Assembly (NCBI RefSeq): GCF_003001675.1
Contig: NZ_PVYW01000031.1
Span: 21,976 to 85,975, forward strand
DNA length: 64,000 nucleotides
Direction: 5' to 3'
Source: Cohnella sp. SGD-V74
GTDB lineage: Bacteria; Bacillota; Bacilli; Paenibacillales; Paenibacillaceae
The stretch's first letter is position 1; each line of letters begins with the position of its first letter. This document shows positions 40,534 to 49,498 of the stretch, one piece after another. The position numbers were made by a program, and so were the translations under genes. Under the pieces are notes generated by a model. It had not been told where the DNA came from. It ran no database searches and saw nothing but the letters and a program-made list of their open reading frames with translations.

Positions 40534-43500
40534 TTACTTCGCTCTCTCGCCTCGGCGGAACGCACCCGGCAGAGCCATCAGCGCCGGAACGAGCATCGGC
40601 AGGAGCACGAAGACGAGCACGACAAGACCGACAATGACGGCCGTGGCCATCTCGATGAGCAGCACCAGCCCCGAAGGCATCAGCGTGGCGAACGTTCCGC
40701 CGAGGATGACCATCGCGGAGATGATGACGCCTCCTACGCTTCGGGTCGCGCGCTTGATCGCTTCGTCGTGATCGATGTCTCCGTATTCCTTGTACCGCAT
40801 CATCAGGAAGATGCCGTAGTCGACGCCGACGGCGACGATGACGATGAACGAGAAGAACGGCACGAACGAAGACAGCCCTTCCGTTCCGAGAATGTGTTCG
40901 GCGACCAGCTTCGACGCCCCCATGGCGACATAGTACGAAGCGATAAGCGACACTACGATATAGAGCGCGGGCAGAATCGAACGAATGACCATCAGCAGCA
41001 CCAGGAACACGCTGACGATGACGATGATCGCCGCGCTGTTGAAGGAGGCAAGCTGAGACTCGTTCATATCGTGCGTGATCGAAGTCGGCCCCGCCGCTCC
41101 GCGGGCCGCGTCGCCCAGCACGGTGCCGTCCAGGCGGCTGTCCGTCGTTTCGTTGATTTGGTCGATGATCTTAAGCGCTTCGGGAGAATACGGATCTTCG
41201 TCCAGCACGACGATCAGCTTCGTCACCTTGCGGTCCTTGGACATGAACGCGTCCTTGGACAGACCGAATTGCTCGCTCTCCAGCGCCTCGCGCGGCATGA
41301 AGAACGTCTTCGTCGTTCCCATCTGCACGAGGAAATCCCCGGTTTGCTTCAACCCGTCCGAGATGTCGGACAGCCCTTGACCGCTCTGCTGCAGGCCGTC
41401 TTTCAACTGGTCGAATCCCCCGTTCAGAGCGCCAAGCCCTTCGTTCAACTGCTGCTGGCCGGATTGGATATCGGACAACGCCCCGCTTAGGCGCTCCATT
41501 GAAGCCGCGAGCGTCTTGCCGCCAGACTGTCCTTGCGCCAGACCGTTAGACAGCTCCTTGGCTCCCCGCTCCAACTCCTCCAGTCCTCCGACGATCTGCT
41601 GCTGCCCCGCATTCAACTTGCGCAGCCCCTCGACCGAGGAAGAGAAGCCGGCCTGCAGTTCGGACGAATTGCGCTCCAGCTCGGCGAGACCGTCGGCGAT
41701 GCCGGCCAGAGCGGAAGCAAGCTGCTGTCCCGCGCTGCGAAGCGCCACGAAATCCTCGTCCTCGGCCAACTCGCTGTGGGTTTGCCCGAGCTTGACGATC
41801 AAGCCGTTCATGGCCGCCATGCCATTCTGCACGTCCGGAATTCCGTTCGCCAGCTCAGCGTAGCCGCCTCCGAGCGCGTCATAGCCCTGGCGCAGCCGAT
41901 CGAGCGCATCGGCGAGCACGCCGGTCTGCGCGGCAATGTCCGCCATGCCCGTGCGCAGCTTGGCGATTCCCTCTTCGAGCGCGCGTCCTCCGCTCGCTCC
42001 GTCGCCGATGCCGGAGACGATCCGGTTCACCGCGTCGGTCACCTGGTCGAATCCGTCCCGCACTTGTCCGGTTCCCTCCGCCAACTGCGCCACCTGCGAG
42101 AAGTCCGGGGCGTTCAACTCCGAACTCATCCGGTTTAATCCCTCCCGCACGGCATCGACGCCGTCGCGGGACGCAGAGATGCCTTTCGTCACCTCGGCGG
42201 TCTGGCTCTTGATATAGAACTCGTCGATCTGCTTGCCCTGCGGCTGAGTCACCCCGGATACTTGATTAACGCCCGGAATGTCTCTGAGCGCGTTTGTCAG
42301 ATCGTCGATCACGGCCAACGACTCGTTGTTGTCCAGCTCTTCCTTGCCCTCGATCACGAGAGTCGTCGGCAAAGCCTGCCCTCTGCTGAACCGCTCGGCC
42401 ACGATGCCGAACGCCTTGGTCGACGGGTGATCGTCGCCCAGCTCGGCCAGTTGGTCGAAGCTGAGCTTCTGGCCGCTGTTCAGGAAGACCGGAATCAGCA
42501 GCGCGGCAATAACGGCGATCGTGACGATCGGACGCTTGACGGCGACCTGGGTCAATCCGGCCATCAGATGGCTTTCCTTATGCCCGGCCGCTCCGCGGGA
42601 AGGCCAGAACAGCTTGGCTCCGAACGTCTTCATGACGAACGGCGTCAGCGTCAGGATGACGAGCACCAGGATGACCGTTCCGATCGCGACGACGTTCGCC
42701 GACTGATAGATGCCGAAGTCCGAGAACGTCAAGCCGGCGAAAGCGATGAACACGGTCAAAATACTGTAAATAATCGTTTTGCCCGCGGTCCGGTAGGAAG
42801 CGATGATCGCTTCGTCCGTCGTTTTCCCCTGGGCCAGCTCCTCCTTGAACCGGTTGAACAACAGGATGTTGTAATCCGTTCCTATCCCGAAGAGGATCAG
42901 CACGAGCAGCATCTGGGTGACGCTGGTGATCGGGAATTCCAGCTTCTCGATCAGCTGCGCCGCGATGCCCATCGATACCAGATAGGAGATGCCCACCGTC
43001 AGCAGCGATACGAATGGAATAACGACGGAACGGAACATCACAAGCAGCACGACCAGAATGAAGATGACCGTCAGCGCGGCGCTCTTGTCTACGCCTTCGA
43101 TCGTCGCCTTCAAGTAGTCGTTCTCGATAAAGTCTTCGCCCGTCAAATAAAACGGAACTTGAACGTCGGCCAACGCCGCCTCGAACTGACCGGCGATGTC
43201 GTCCACGCTGCGCCCATTGATCTGCAGCACGAACGGTATCATGACCGTCGTGCGGTCCTTGGAGATCAACTGTTCGGCGGCTTCCGGAGCGGAGAAAGGG
43301 TCGATCAGCTCGGCCGCGCCCAGCGCTTCCTGTTGAGCCTTGATCTGACCGACGCCGGATTCGATCTGCCGCATGTCATCCTCGGACAGCCCTTCCTCTT
43401 TGAAAAAGACGACGATATCGCTCCGGCCCTCCGCGTTGCTCATTTTCTTGAGCAGATCGTGGGCGATGACCGCGCGGCTGTCCGCCGACAGCGGGTTTTG

Positions 43501-43611
43501 TCCCCGTTCGTGCAAAATGGCGTTAACGTCCGGCTGGATAACCGTCAACACGACGGTTGCGGCCAGCCACAAGGCCAGCAGCGGCCAACGCCAGCGAATA
43601 ATTCGTTGCAT
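40534..43611 (-). CDS. MMPL/RND-family transporter with a long helical insert
   Basis: The 1025-residue protein has two sets of about six membrane segments (roughly residues 175-345 and 840-1010), with MMPL-type sequences such as LVLILFGIGTDYNILLFNRF and VVAVGVDYGIFLMMRYKEYG. Between them lies an extracytoplasmic region with a 300-residue run of repeated short helices, rich in G, L, Q and A (for example GLEELERGAKELSNGLAQGQ). Such inserts are seen in YhgE/Pip-like and YdgH-type MMPL proteins of Firmicutes. It is the second gene after a TetR regulator, 21 bp apart, so it is probably an inducible exporter of unknown lipids or drugs. Confidence 0.88.
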   Translation of the reverse strand: MQRIIRWRWPLLALWLAATVVLTVIQPDVNAILHERGQNPLSADSRAVIAHDLLKKMSNAEGRSDIVVFFKEEGLSEDDMRQIESGVGQIKAQQEALGAAELIDPFSAPEAAEQLISKDRTTVMIPFVLQINGRSVDDIAGQFEAALADVQVPFYLTGEDFIENDYLKATIEGVDKSAALTVIFILVVLLVMFRSVVIPFVSLLTVGISYLVSMGIAAQLIEKLEFPITSVTQMLLVLILFGIGTDYNILLFNRFKEELAQGKTTDEAIIASYRTAGKTIIYSILTVFIAFAGLTFSDFGIYQSANVVAIGTVILVLVILTLTPFVMKTFGAKLFWPSRGAAGHKESHLMAGLTQVAVKRPIVTIAVIAALLIPVFLNSGQKLSFDQLAELGDDHPSTKAFGIVAERFSRGQALPTTLVIEGKEELDNNESLAVIDDLTNALRDIPGVNQVSGVTQPQGKQIDEFYIKSQTAEVTKGISASRDGVDAVREGLNRMSSELNAPDFSQVAQLAEGTGQVRDGFDQVTDAVNRIVSGIGDGASGGRALEEGIAKLRTGMADIAAQTGVLADALDRLRQGYDALGGGYAELANGIPDVQNGMAAMNGLIVKLGQTHSELAEDEDFVALRSAGQQLASALAGIADGLAELERNSSELQAGFSSSVEGLRKLNAGQQQIVGGLEELERGAKELSNGLAQGQSGGKTLAASMERLSGALSDIQSGQQQLNEGLGALNGGFDQLKDGLQQSGQGLSDISDGLKQTGDFLVQMGTTKTFFMPREALESEQFGLSKDAFMSKDRKVTKLIVVLDEDPYSPEALKIIDQINETTDSRLDGTVLGDAARGAAGPTSITHDMNESQLASFNSAAIIVIVSVFLVLLMVIRSILPALYIVVSLIASYYVAMGASKLVAEHILGTEGLSSFVPFFSFIVIVAVGVDYGIFLMMRYKEYGDIDHDEAIKRATRSVGGVIISAMVILGGTFATLMPSGLVLLIEMATAVIVGLVVLVFVLLPMLVPALMALPGAFRRGERAK

Positions 43612-43632
43612 TCTTTCCTCTCTCCCTCACTC

Positions 43633-44262
43633 TTAGCTTCGGTACGTTTCCAAACGTTTCTCGATGCCGCCGCCGAACACGTCGATCATCCGCTCGACCA
43701 GCGTTCCGACCATGTCGGAATCGTGATACTTGGCGACGATCCAGGCGACGCTCTCGATCAGCGTAGCCGACAGCATGCCGATCTCGATCCGCTCCCGTTC
43801 GTCCAGAGGGCCCCCCGGGCCCTTGACCGCCGTGAACGTCTTCGTCAGCAGACTTTCGACAAACCCGGTAAGCTCGCTGCGAATGCTTTCGTACTTTGAA
43901 CCTTCGCTGCGGCACAGCAACAACAGCAGACTGGGGCCCGACGCCTTCAGCAACCCGACCAGCGTATCCTGGACACGGTCGAAAAAGCTGATTCTCGCCT
44001 GAACGTCCCAGCCGTCCGTCACAATAGCCTCGGCGGTCTTCAAGTACTCCTCCGCATATCGGCTGTACTCGCTGTACAAAGGACCTACGATAGCATCGAA
44101 TAAATCCTCCTTGTTACGGAAATACCGATAGATGTTACCAGACGTCATTCCGGCCGCGGCCGCGATCCGGCGCATCGAAGCTTCCGAGTAACCGCTCTGC
44201 CGAAACTCCTCGTATGCGGCCAGCACGATGGCGCTGCGCACTTCCTCCTTCAAAACCTGCAT
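43633..44262 (-). CDS. TetR-family transcriptional regulator
   Basis: The 209-residue protein has an N-terminal HTH of the TetR type (MRRIAAAAGMTSGNIYRYFR, residues about 30-49, then NKEDLFDAI). The C-terminal ligand domain is divergent, as usual. It precedes the MMPL transporter in one operon and is likely its repressor. AGGTGA lies 7 bp before the ATG. A promoter and an inverted repeat lie just upstream. Confidence 0.9.
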   Translation of the reverse strand: MQVLKEEVRSAIVLAAYEEFRQSGYSEASMRRIAAAAGMTSGNIYRYFRNKEDLFDAIVGPLYSEYSRYAEEYLKTAEAIVTDGWDVQARISFFDRVQDTLVGLLKASGPSLLLLLCRSEGSKYESIRSELTGFVESLLTKTFTAVKGPGGPLDERERIEIGMLSATLIESVAWIVAKYHDSDMVGTLVERMIDVFGGGIEKRLETYRS

Positions 44263-44267
44263 TAGTA

Positions 44268-44289
44268 ATCACCTGATCATTATTGTGAT
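44268..44289. promoter_or_regulatory. Putative TetR operator
   Basis: ATCAC (44268-44272) and GTGAT (44285-44289) form an interrupted palindrome with an AT-rich centre, between the -10 box and the start codon. This is the expected place for autoregulation. The arm length is short, so the assignment is tentative. Confidence 0.45.
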
Positions 44290-44295
44290 GTAAAT

Positions 44296-44325
44296 ATTAT
44301 ACTCTGACCGGCCCGTTTTTAACAA
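44296..44325 (-). promoter_or_regulatory. Promoter of the TetR-MMPL operon
   Basis: Minus-strand TTGTTA (44320-44325) and TATAAT (44296-44301) are 18 bp apart. Confidence 0.65.
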
Positions 44326-44402
44326 TTTACAAAAATGTGAACTTCGTCACATTGCACGAGGCTACCGTTCCGCACCCGCAGCCGCCTCAGTTCCCGCAAT
44401 CC

Positions 44403-44450
44403 AAAAAGCCGTCCCGCAAGGTCCGATGAAACGAACCTGCGGGACGGCTT
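44403..44450 (-). terminator. Rho-independent terminator after clpC
   Basis: AGCCGTCCCGCAAGGT (44407-44422) pairs with ACCTGCGGGACGGCT (44435-44449) with one bulge, followed on the minus strand by TTTTTGG. It ends the ctsR operon about 22 bp past clpC. Confidence 0.88.
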
Positions 44451-44472
44451 ATGCCGTATCGCTATGCTCCGA

Positions 44473-46920
44473 TCAAGCTTTGGACAGCTCGATCTCGCCT
44501 TTCTGCTTGACGACCAGGCCGCCGTCTTCCTCGTCGATGACGAGCTCGTGGCCTTTGGTGATTTTGCCGAGCAGCAAATCCTCCGACAGCCGATCCTCGA
44601 TATGCTTCTGGATCGCTCTGCGCAGCGGACGCGCTCCGTATTGCGGATCGTAGCCTTCCTTAGCCAGGAACGCTTTGGCCGATTCGGTCAATTCGAAGCT
44701 GACGTTGTGCTCGACGAGACGCTTGCGGAGATCGTCGGCCATCAGCGTCACGATCTGAGCGATATGCTCCTCGTTCAGCGGGTGGAACACGATCGACTCG
44801 TCGATCCGGTTCAGGAACTCCGGACGGAACGACTTCTTCAGCTCCGCGAGCACCTTCTCCTTCATGTTCTGATAGTCGCGTCCCGCATCCTGCGCCGCGG
44901 TGAAGCCAAGCGTGGAGTTCTTCTTGATCTGCTCCGCGCCGACGTTGGACGTCATGATGATCAGCGTGTTGCGGAAGTCGACCGAGCGTCCCTTGGAGTC
45001 GGTCAGACGGCCGTCCTCCAGCACTTGCAGCAAGATGTTGAACACTTCCGGATGAGCCTTCTCGATCTCGTCGAGCAGCACGACCGAATACGGCTTGCGG
45101 CGCACTTTCTCCGTCAGCTGACCGCCTTCGTCGTAGCCGACGTATCCCGGAGGCGCTCCGACGAGACGGGACGTGGAGTGTTTCTCCATGTACTCCGACA
45201 TGTCGATGCGGATGACCGCGTTCTCGTCTCCGAACATCGCTTCCGCGATCGCGCGGGCCAGCTCCGTCTTCCCGACGCCCGTAGGTCCGAGGAAGATGAA
45301 GGAGCCCATCGGACGCTTCGGATCCTTGAGACCGGCGCGTGCGCGGCGAATGGCGCGGGACACCGCTTTGACGGCTTCCTCTTGGCCGATGACGCGATCG
45401 TGCAGGATGCTTTCCATCTTCAGCAGGCGCTCCGTCTCTTCCTCGGCGAGCTTGCTGACCGGGATGCCGGTCCAGCTGGCTACGACTTGGGCGATGTCCT
45501 CCGGAGTCACCTCGGAGTCGGTGCGGCCCTGCTTTTCCTTCCACTGGTTCTTCGTGAAGTCGAGTTCTTCGCGGATCTTCTGCTCGGTATCGCGCAGAGC
45601 GGCCGCTTTCTCGAACTCCTGGCTTTGAACGGCGGCGTCCTTCTCCTTGCGGATATCTTCCAGACGGGTTTCGAGCTGCTTCAAGTTAGGCGGAACCGTG
45701 TAGGAGTTCAGCCGTACTTTGGAGCCCGCTTCGTCGATCAGGTCGATCGCTTTGTCCGGCAGAAACCGGTCCGGAATGTAGCGGTCGGACAGCTTCACCG
45801 CCGCGTCGATCGCCTCGTCGGTAATTTTCACGCGGTGATGCGCTTCGTAGCGGTCGCGCAGGCCGAGCAGGATCTGCACCGCTTCTTCCGGAGTCGGCTG
45901 GTCGACCGTAATCGGCTGGAACCGGCGCTCCAGAGCCGCGTCCTTCTCGATATATTTGCGATATTCGTCCAGCGTCGTCGCGCCGATGCATTGCAGCTCT
46001 CCGCGGGCCAACGCTGGCTTCAGAATGTTGGAAGCGTCGATCGCGCCTTCCGCGCCGCCCGCTCCGATGAGCGTGTGCAGCTCGTCGATGAACAGGATAA
46101 CGTTGCCGGCTTGACGGATTTCGTCCATGATTTTCTTCAGACGGTCCTCGAACTCGCCGCGGTACTTCGTGCCTGCTACGACCGAGCCCATATCCAGCGT
46201 CATGACGCGCTTGTCGCGCAGCGTCTCGGGAATCTCGTTGTTGACGATGCGTTGGGCAAGCCCTTCGGCAATCGCCGTCTTGCCGACGCCCGGCTCCCCG
46301 ATGAGCACCGGGTTGTTTTTGGTCCGGCGGGAGAGCACTTGGATGACGCGCTCGATTTCTTTCTGCCGACCGATAACGGGGTCAATGTTGCCTTCCCGCG
46401 CGCTTGCGGTCAGGTCGCGGGCCAAGCCATCCAGCGTCGGCGTGCTGACGTTGGAGGACGGGCCGTGGTTCTGAGATACGCTCTCGTTGCTGCCAAGCAG
46501 CTGAAGCACTTGCTGTCGCGCCTTGTTCAGGCTGATGCCCAGATTGTTCAGCACCCGGGCGGCGACGCCTTCGCCTTCGCGAATAAGGCCGAGCAAAATA
46601 TGCTCCGTGCCGACGTAAGTATGGCCCAGCTTGCGAGCCTCGTCCATCGACAGTTCGATCACCTTTTTGGCGCGGGGAGTGTAAGCGATATTGGTCGGCT
46701 GCTCCTGTCCGCGGCCGATCAGCGACTCGACTTCGTCTTGAATTTTCTCCAGTCCCAATCCGAGGGCGATCAGCGCCTTGGCGGCAATGCTCTCCCCTTC
46801 GCGGATCAGGCCGAGCAGAATGTGCTCCGTGCCGATATTGTTGTGTCCCAACCGCACTGCTTCTTCCTGAGCCAAGGCCAATACCTTCTGCGCGCGTTCC
46901 GTGAATCTGCCAAACATCAT
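44473..46920 (-). CDS. clpC: ATP-dependent protease ATPase subunit ClpC
   Basis: The ATG at 46920 follows TAGGAGGTGTGTCTC and gives about 815 residues starting MMFGRFTERAQKVLALAQEE. There are two AAA+ modules (Walker A GEPGVGKT and GPTGVGKT), N-terminal Clp repeats, and a UVR-like middle stretch KEKDAAVQSQEFEKAAALRD. ClpC unfolds substrates for ClpP and, with McsB, recognises arginine-phosphorylated proteins. It is the fourth gene of the ctsR operon. The opposite-strand 826-codon frame is a shadow. Confidence 0.98.
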   Translation of the reverse strand: MMFGRFTERAQKVLALAQEEAVRLGHNNIGTEHILLGLIREGESIAAKALIALGLGLEKIQDEVESLIGRGQEQPTNIAYTPRAKKVIELSMDEARKLGHTYVGTEHILLGLIREGEGVAARVLNNLGISLNKARQQVLQLLGSNESVSQNHGPSSNVSTPTLDGLARDLTASAREGNIDPVIGRQKEIERVIQVLSRRTKNNPVLIGEPGVGKTAIAEGLAQRIVNNEIPETLRDKRVMTLDMGSVVAGTKYRGEFEDRLKKIMDEIRQAGNVILFIDELHTLIGAGGAEGAIDASNILKPALARGELQCIGATTLDEYRKYIEKDAALERRFQPITVDQPTPEEAVQILLGLRDRYEAHHRVKITDEAIDAAVKLSDRYIPDRFLPDKAIDLIDEAGSKVRLNSYTVPPNLKQLETRLEDIRKEKDAAVQSQEFEKAAALRDTEQKIREELDFTKNQWKEKQGRTDSEVTPEDIAQVVASWTGIPVSKLAEEETERLLKMESILHDRVIGQEEAVKAVSRAIRRARAGLKDPKRPMGSFIFLGPTGVGKTELARAIAEAMFGDENAVIRIDMSEYMEKHSTSRLVGAPPGYVGYDEGGQLTEKVRRKPYSVVLLDEIEKAHPEVFNILLQVLEDGRLTDSKGRSVDFRNTLIIMTSNVGAEQIKKNSTLGFTAAQDAGRDYQNMKEKVLAELKKSFRPEFLNRIDESIVFHPLNEEHIAQIVTLMADDLRKRLVEHNVSFELTESAKAFLAKEGYDPQYGARPLRRAIQKHIEDRLSEDLLLGKITKGHELVIDEEDGGLVVKQKGEIELSKA

Positions 46921-46955
46921 GAGACACACCTCCTAATAAGATAAGAATAAAACAT

Positions 46956-48020
46956 TTATGAAAGAGTTGCCAGCCGGGAACGGATTAATTCCGCCCGCGA
47001 CTTGTCGCGGTCCTCCGGACTCATCGCTTCCCCGAACGTCATCTGCAGAAAGCCCGGCTGCGTGGAGACGAGCAGCTCGTTCAACACAAGCGGGTTCACT
47101 TCAGGCAGCAAGCCCAGATGGGAGCCGAGCCGAATGTCGGACAGCCGCTGCGACGCCTCCTTCGAATCGATGATCAGCGCCTGCGTCAAAATGCCGTAAG
47201 ATCTGCGCACGCGGTCTTCGACGCGCAGCCTCGATTCGCCCAGCAGCTTCGCTCTGGCCGCTTTCTCGTGCTCGATGATCTGCCGCGCGACCTGGAACAG
47301 GTTGTCGATAATCTCCTGCTCCGACTGCCCGAGCGTCACCTGATTGGATACCTGGAACAGATTGCCCGTCGCTTCGCTGCCTTCTCCGTAGATGCCTCTG
47401 ACGGCCAGCCCGACCTGGTTCACCGCCGACAAAATCCGGTTGATCTGCCCCGTCATGACCAGCGCAGGCAGATGCATCATGACCGATACGCGAATTCCTG
47501 TACCGACGTTCGTCGGGCAGCTCGTTAAGTATCCGTGCTTCTCGTCGAAGGCGTAATCGATCTGCTCCTCGAAAATATCGTCGACCTTGCTGGCCGAATC
47601 CCAAGCCTCGTTCACCTGAAAACCGGGGCATAAACATTGAATGCGAAGATGGTCCTCTTCGTTAATCATTACACTGATATCTTCGTTCGGACTCAGAATC
47701 AGCGCGCCATTGCGCGACTCATTCGCCAGATTCGGACTGATCAGATGCTTCTCGACGAGCACGAGCTTCTCCAGCTCGGTCAGCTCCGACAGCCGCAGCT
47801 GGTCGATCTTGCCCAAGCCGTTCAGCCGGCCGCTCTCCGCCACGCCGAGCAGTTGATCCGCTACCGCCAGGGACTGTTCAGGGTTCGCCATCAGCGGAAA
47901 AGGCATATTCCGCAAGTTGCGCGCGATCCGCACGCGGCTGCTGATCACGACCTCGGATTCGGGGCCGTTCCCCTTCATCCACTGACTGAGCGCCTGCTTC
48001 GTAAATTTTCTTTTCGCCAT
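46956..48020 (-). CDS. mcsB: Protein arginine kinase McsB
   Basis: The 354-residue protein is a guanidino-kinase type enzyme: VVISSRVRIARNLRNMPFPL near the N-terminus and SCPTNVGTGIRVSVMMHLPA near residue 165 are the phosphagen-kinase signatures. McsB phosphorylates arginines, marking proteins for ClpCP and inactivating CtsR. It lies between mcsA and clpC in the standard order. Confidence 0.97.
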   Translation of the reverse strand: MAKRKFTKQALSQWMKGNGPESEVVISSRVRIARNLRNMPFPLMANPEQSLAVADQLLGVAESGRLNGLGKIDQLRLSELTELEKLVLVEKHLISPNLANESRNGALILSPNEDISVMINEEDHLRIQCLCPGFQVNEAWDSASKVDDIFEEQIDYAFDEKHGYLTSCPTNVGTGIRVSVMMHLPALVMTGQINRILSAVNQVGLAVRGIYGEGSEATGNLFQVSNQVTLGQSEQEIIDNLFQVARQIIEHEKAARAKLLGESRLRVEDRVRRSYGILTQALIIDSKEASQRLSDIRLGSHLGLLPEVNPLVLNELLVSTQPGFLQMTFGEAMSPEDRDKSRAELIRSRLATLS

Positions 48021-48037
48021 CGTTTATCCCCTGCCCT

Positions 48038-48544
48038 TCATCCGCTCATTTCGCTCTCGAGCTCGCGGATTCGGTCGCGCAGCTGCGCGGCGGTCTCGAA
48101 ATCCTCCCGCTCGATCCTGCCCTGCATTTCCTTCTTCAGCCGCTCGATTTCGCGCTTCGTCTTCAAGTGGCCGCCCGCCCGCTTCGGCACCTTGCCGACA
48201 TGCACCGTATTGCCGTGCACCCGCTTCAGCAGCGGATCGAGCCGCTCGGAGAAATGCTTGTAGCAATCGCTGCACCCGAACCGTCCCACCTTGCTGAACT
48301 GCGTGTAAGTCATTCCGCAAGTGCCGCACTTGACCGCCGGCGGCTTGACCGTCTGGTTCCGCGGCTCGAAGTCGAGCAGGCCGGAGAGCAGGTTATGGAT
48401 GGAAAATCCGCCGGCGGTTCCGGGGAGCATCTCCCCCTTCTCCCGGGCGCACGTCTCGCAGATGTGCAGCTCGGTTTTCTCCCCGTTGACGAATTTCGTA
48501 AAATGAAGCGTAGCCGGCCGTTTGCCGCATTCTTGGCACTGCAT
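48038..48544 (-). CDS. mcsA: McsA, activator of McsB
   Basis: The ATG at 48544 follows GAAAGGAGGCTGAAGGCC and gives 168 residues beginning MQCQECGKRPATLHFTKFVN. There are four CxxC pairs (CQEC, CETC, CGTC, CSDC) for two zinc sites, and a C-terminal UVR domain (EDFETAAQLRDRIRELE). McsA is a zinc-binding partner of McsB. A longer frame to 48574 is not favoured. Confidence 0.96.
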   Translation of the reverse strand: MQCQECGKRPATLHFTKFVNGEKTELHICETCAREKGEMLPGTAGGFSIHNLLSGLLDFEPRNQTVKPPAVKCGTCGMTYTQFSKVGRFGCSDCYKHFSERLDPLLKRVHGNTVHVGKVPKRAGGHLKTKREIERLKKEMQGRIEREDFETAAQLRDRIRELESEMSG

Positions 48545-48563
48545 GGCCTTCAGCCTCCTTTCG

Positions 48564-49025
48564 TCATTTCGCAAGCAAGGCGATCAGCATCGCCTTGAGC
48601 AGCTTCGCCCGGATCTCGTCCCGCAGCGGAAGCTTCAGCGCCAGCGCGTCCCGCGAGACGGCGGCCTTGAGCAGATGCGCTTCCCGGCCGGTTACAAACC
48701 GGGCTTCCTCCAGCTGGTAGATCAGCCCTTCCGCCGTCGTCTGGTCGATCCGTTCCCCGACCGTCTGGCGGATATGGCGCTGCACCGCTTCCAGCGAAGG
48801 AAGGTTCACGCGCTGAATGCGGATATAGCCTCCGCCTCCGCGCTTGCTTTCCACGTAATAGCCCTTCTCGAGCGTAAACCGCGTGCTGATCACGTAATTG
48901 ATCTGCGACGGCACGCAGGAGAATTTGTCGGCCAGATCGCTTCGCTGAATTTCGATGGCGCCTGCCTGGCTGTTCTCCAGGCTTTGCTTTAAATAATGTT
49001 CGATAAGATCGGAAATATTACGCAA
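48564..49025 (-). CDS. ctsR: CtsR, class III heat-shock repressor
   Basis: The TTG at 49025 follows AAGGAGGTTGGACG and gives 153 residues starting LRNISDLIEHYLKQSLENSQ. The conserved core includes RSDLADKFSCVPSQINYVIS, the winged HTH, and the glycine-rich wing RGGGGYIRIQR. CtsR represses clp genes and is removed by heat and McsB. The frame stays open upstream but without family similarity. A CtsR box overlaps its promoter, giving autoregulation. Confidence 0.95.
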   Translation of the reverse strand: MRNISDLIEHYLKQSLENSQAGAIEIQRSDLADKFSCVPSQINYVISTRFTLEKGYYVESKRGGGGYIRIQRVNLPSLEAVQRHIRQTVGERIDQTTAEGLIYQLEEARFVTGREAHLLKAAVSRDALALKLPLRDEIRAKLLKAMLIALLAK

Positions 49026-49090
49026 CGTCCAACCTCCTTTCTTCGATCCAAGCCGGCGGTGCCGGTCAGTCAATGAGGGGCGGATCTGAC

Positions 49091-49107
49091 TTTGACTTTC
49101 TTTGACT
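49091..49107 (-). promoter_or_regulatory. CtsR operator
   Basis: On the minus strand AGTCAAAGAAAGTCAAA is a perfect match to the CtsR direct heptad repeat (A/GGTCAAANANA/GGTCAAA). It lies immediately downstream of the -10 box of the ctsR promoter. Confidence 0.93.
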
Positions 49108-49115
49108 ATAATCTC

Positions 49116-49143
49116 ATTATACGCCGCTTTGCGAAAAATGCAA
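49116..49143 (-). promoter_or_regulatory. Promoter of the ctsR operon
   Basis: Minus-strand TTGCAT (49138-49143) and TATAAT (49116-49121), 16 bp apart, with the CtsR box right after. Confidence 0.85.
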
Positions 49144-49257
49144 CTTCGCCGCCCGCGAATTTCCCGAATCCCGCGAGAAGCGTCCAGCATCAAGTATTCC
49201 CACATTGGCCCCGAGCCCATACAATGGAGATACACTGTTCGGAAACGAGGCGATCTC

Positions 49258-49428
49258 ATGTTTTCTTACGCGATTGTTTTCATTGGCAATCTTGTCGCAG
49301 CTTACTTGATTTACGGAGGATCGGATTATGCCAAGCCGCTGCTCCAGGCCGTTCTTGTCACGTCCTTCGTGATCGCGGCGGATTACGTCAGAAACAAGTT
49401 CAAGGCGAGGCGGGCGGAAAACCGATGA
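49258..49428 (+). CDS. Small predicted membrane protein
   Basis: The 56-residue protein MFSYAIVFIGNLVAAYLIYG, followed by a second hydrophobic stretch and a basic C-terminus (VRNKFKARRAENR), looks like a two-pass membrane peptide. ACGAGG lies about 8 bp before the ATG. It is divergent from ctsR. No family is recognised; the longer frame starting further upstream overlaps the ctsR promoter and is rejected. Confidence 0.5.
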   Translation: MFSYAIVFIGNLVAAYLIYGGSDYAKPLLQAVLVTSFVIAADYVRNKFKARRAENR

Positions 49429-49441
49429 GCCTGCGCATGAA

Positions 49442-49479
49442 GAAAGCCGCCCGCAGTCTCCCCCCCCCCCCCGGGCGGC
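49442..49479 (-). terminator. Terminator of the UDP-glucose dehydrogenase gene
   Basis: GCCGCCC (49446-49452) pairs with GGGCGGC (49473-49479), followed on the minus strand by TTTCTT. The loop contains a run of 13 C residues (49460-49472), a likely error-prone site. Confidence 0.6.
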
Positions 49480-49498
49480 CCAAGCCTGATCCTGAATC

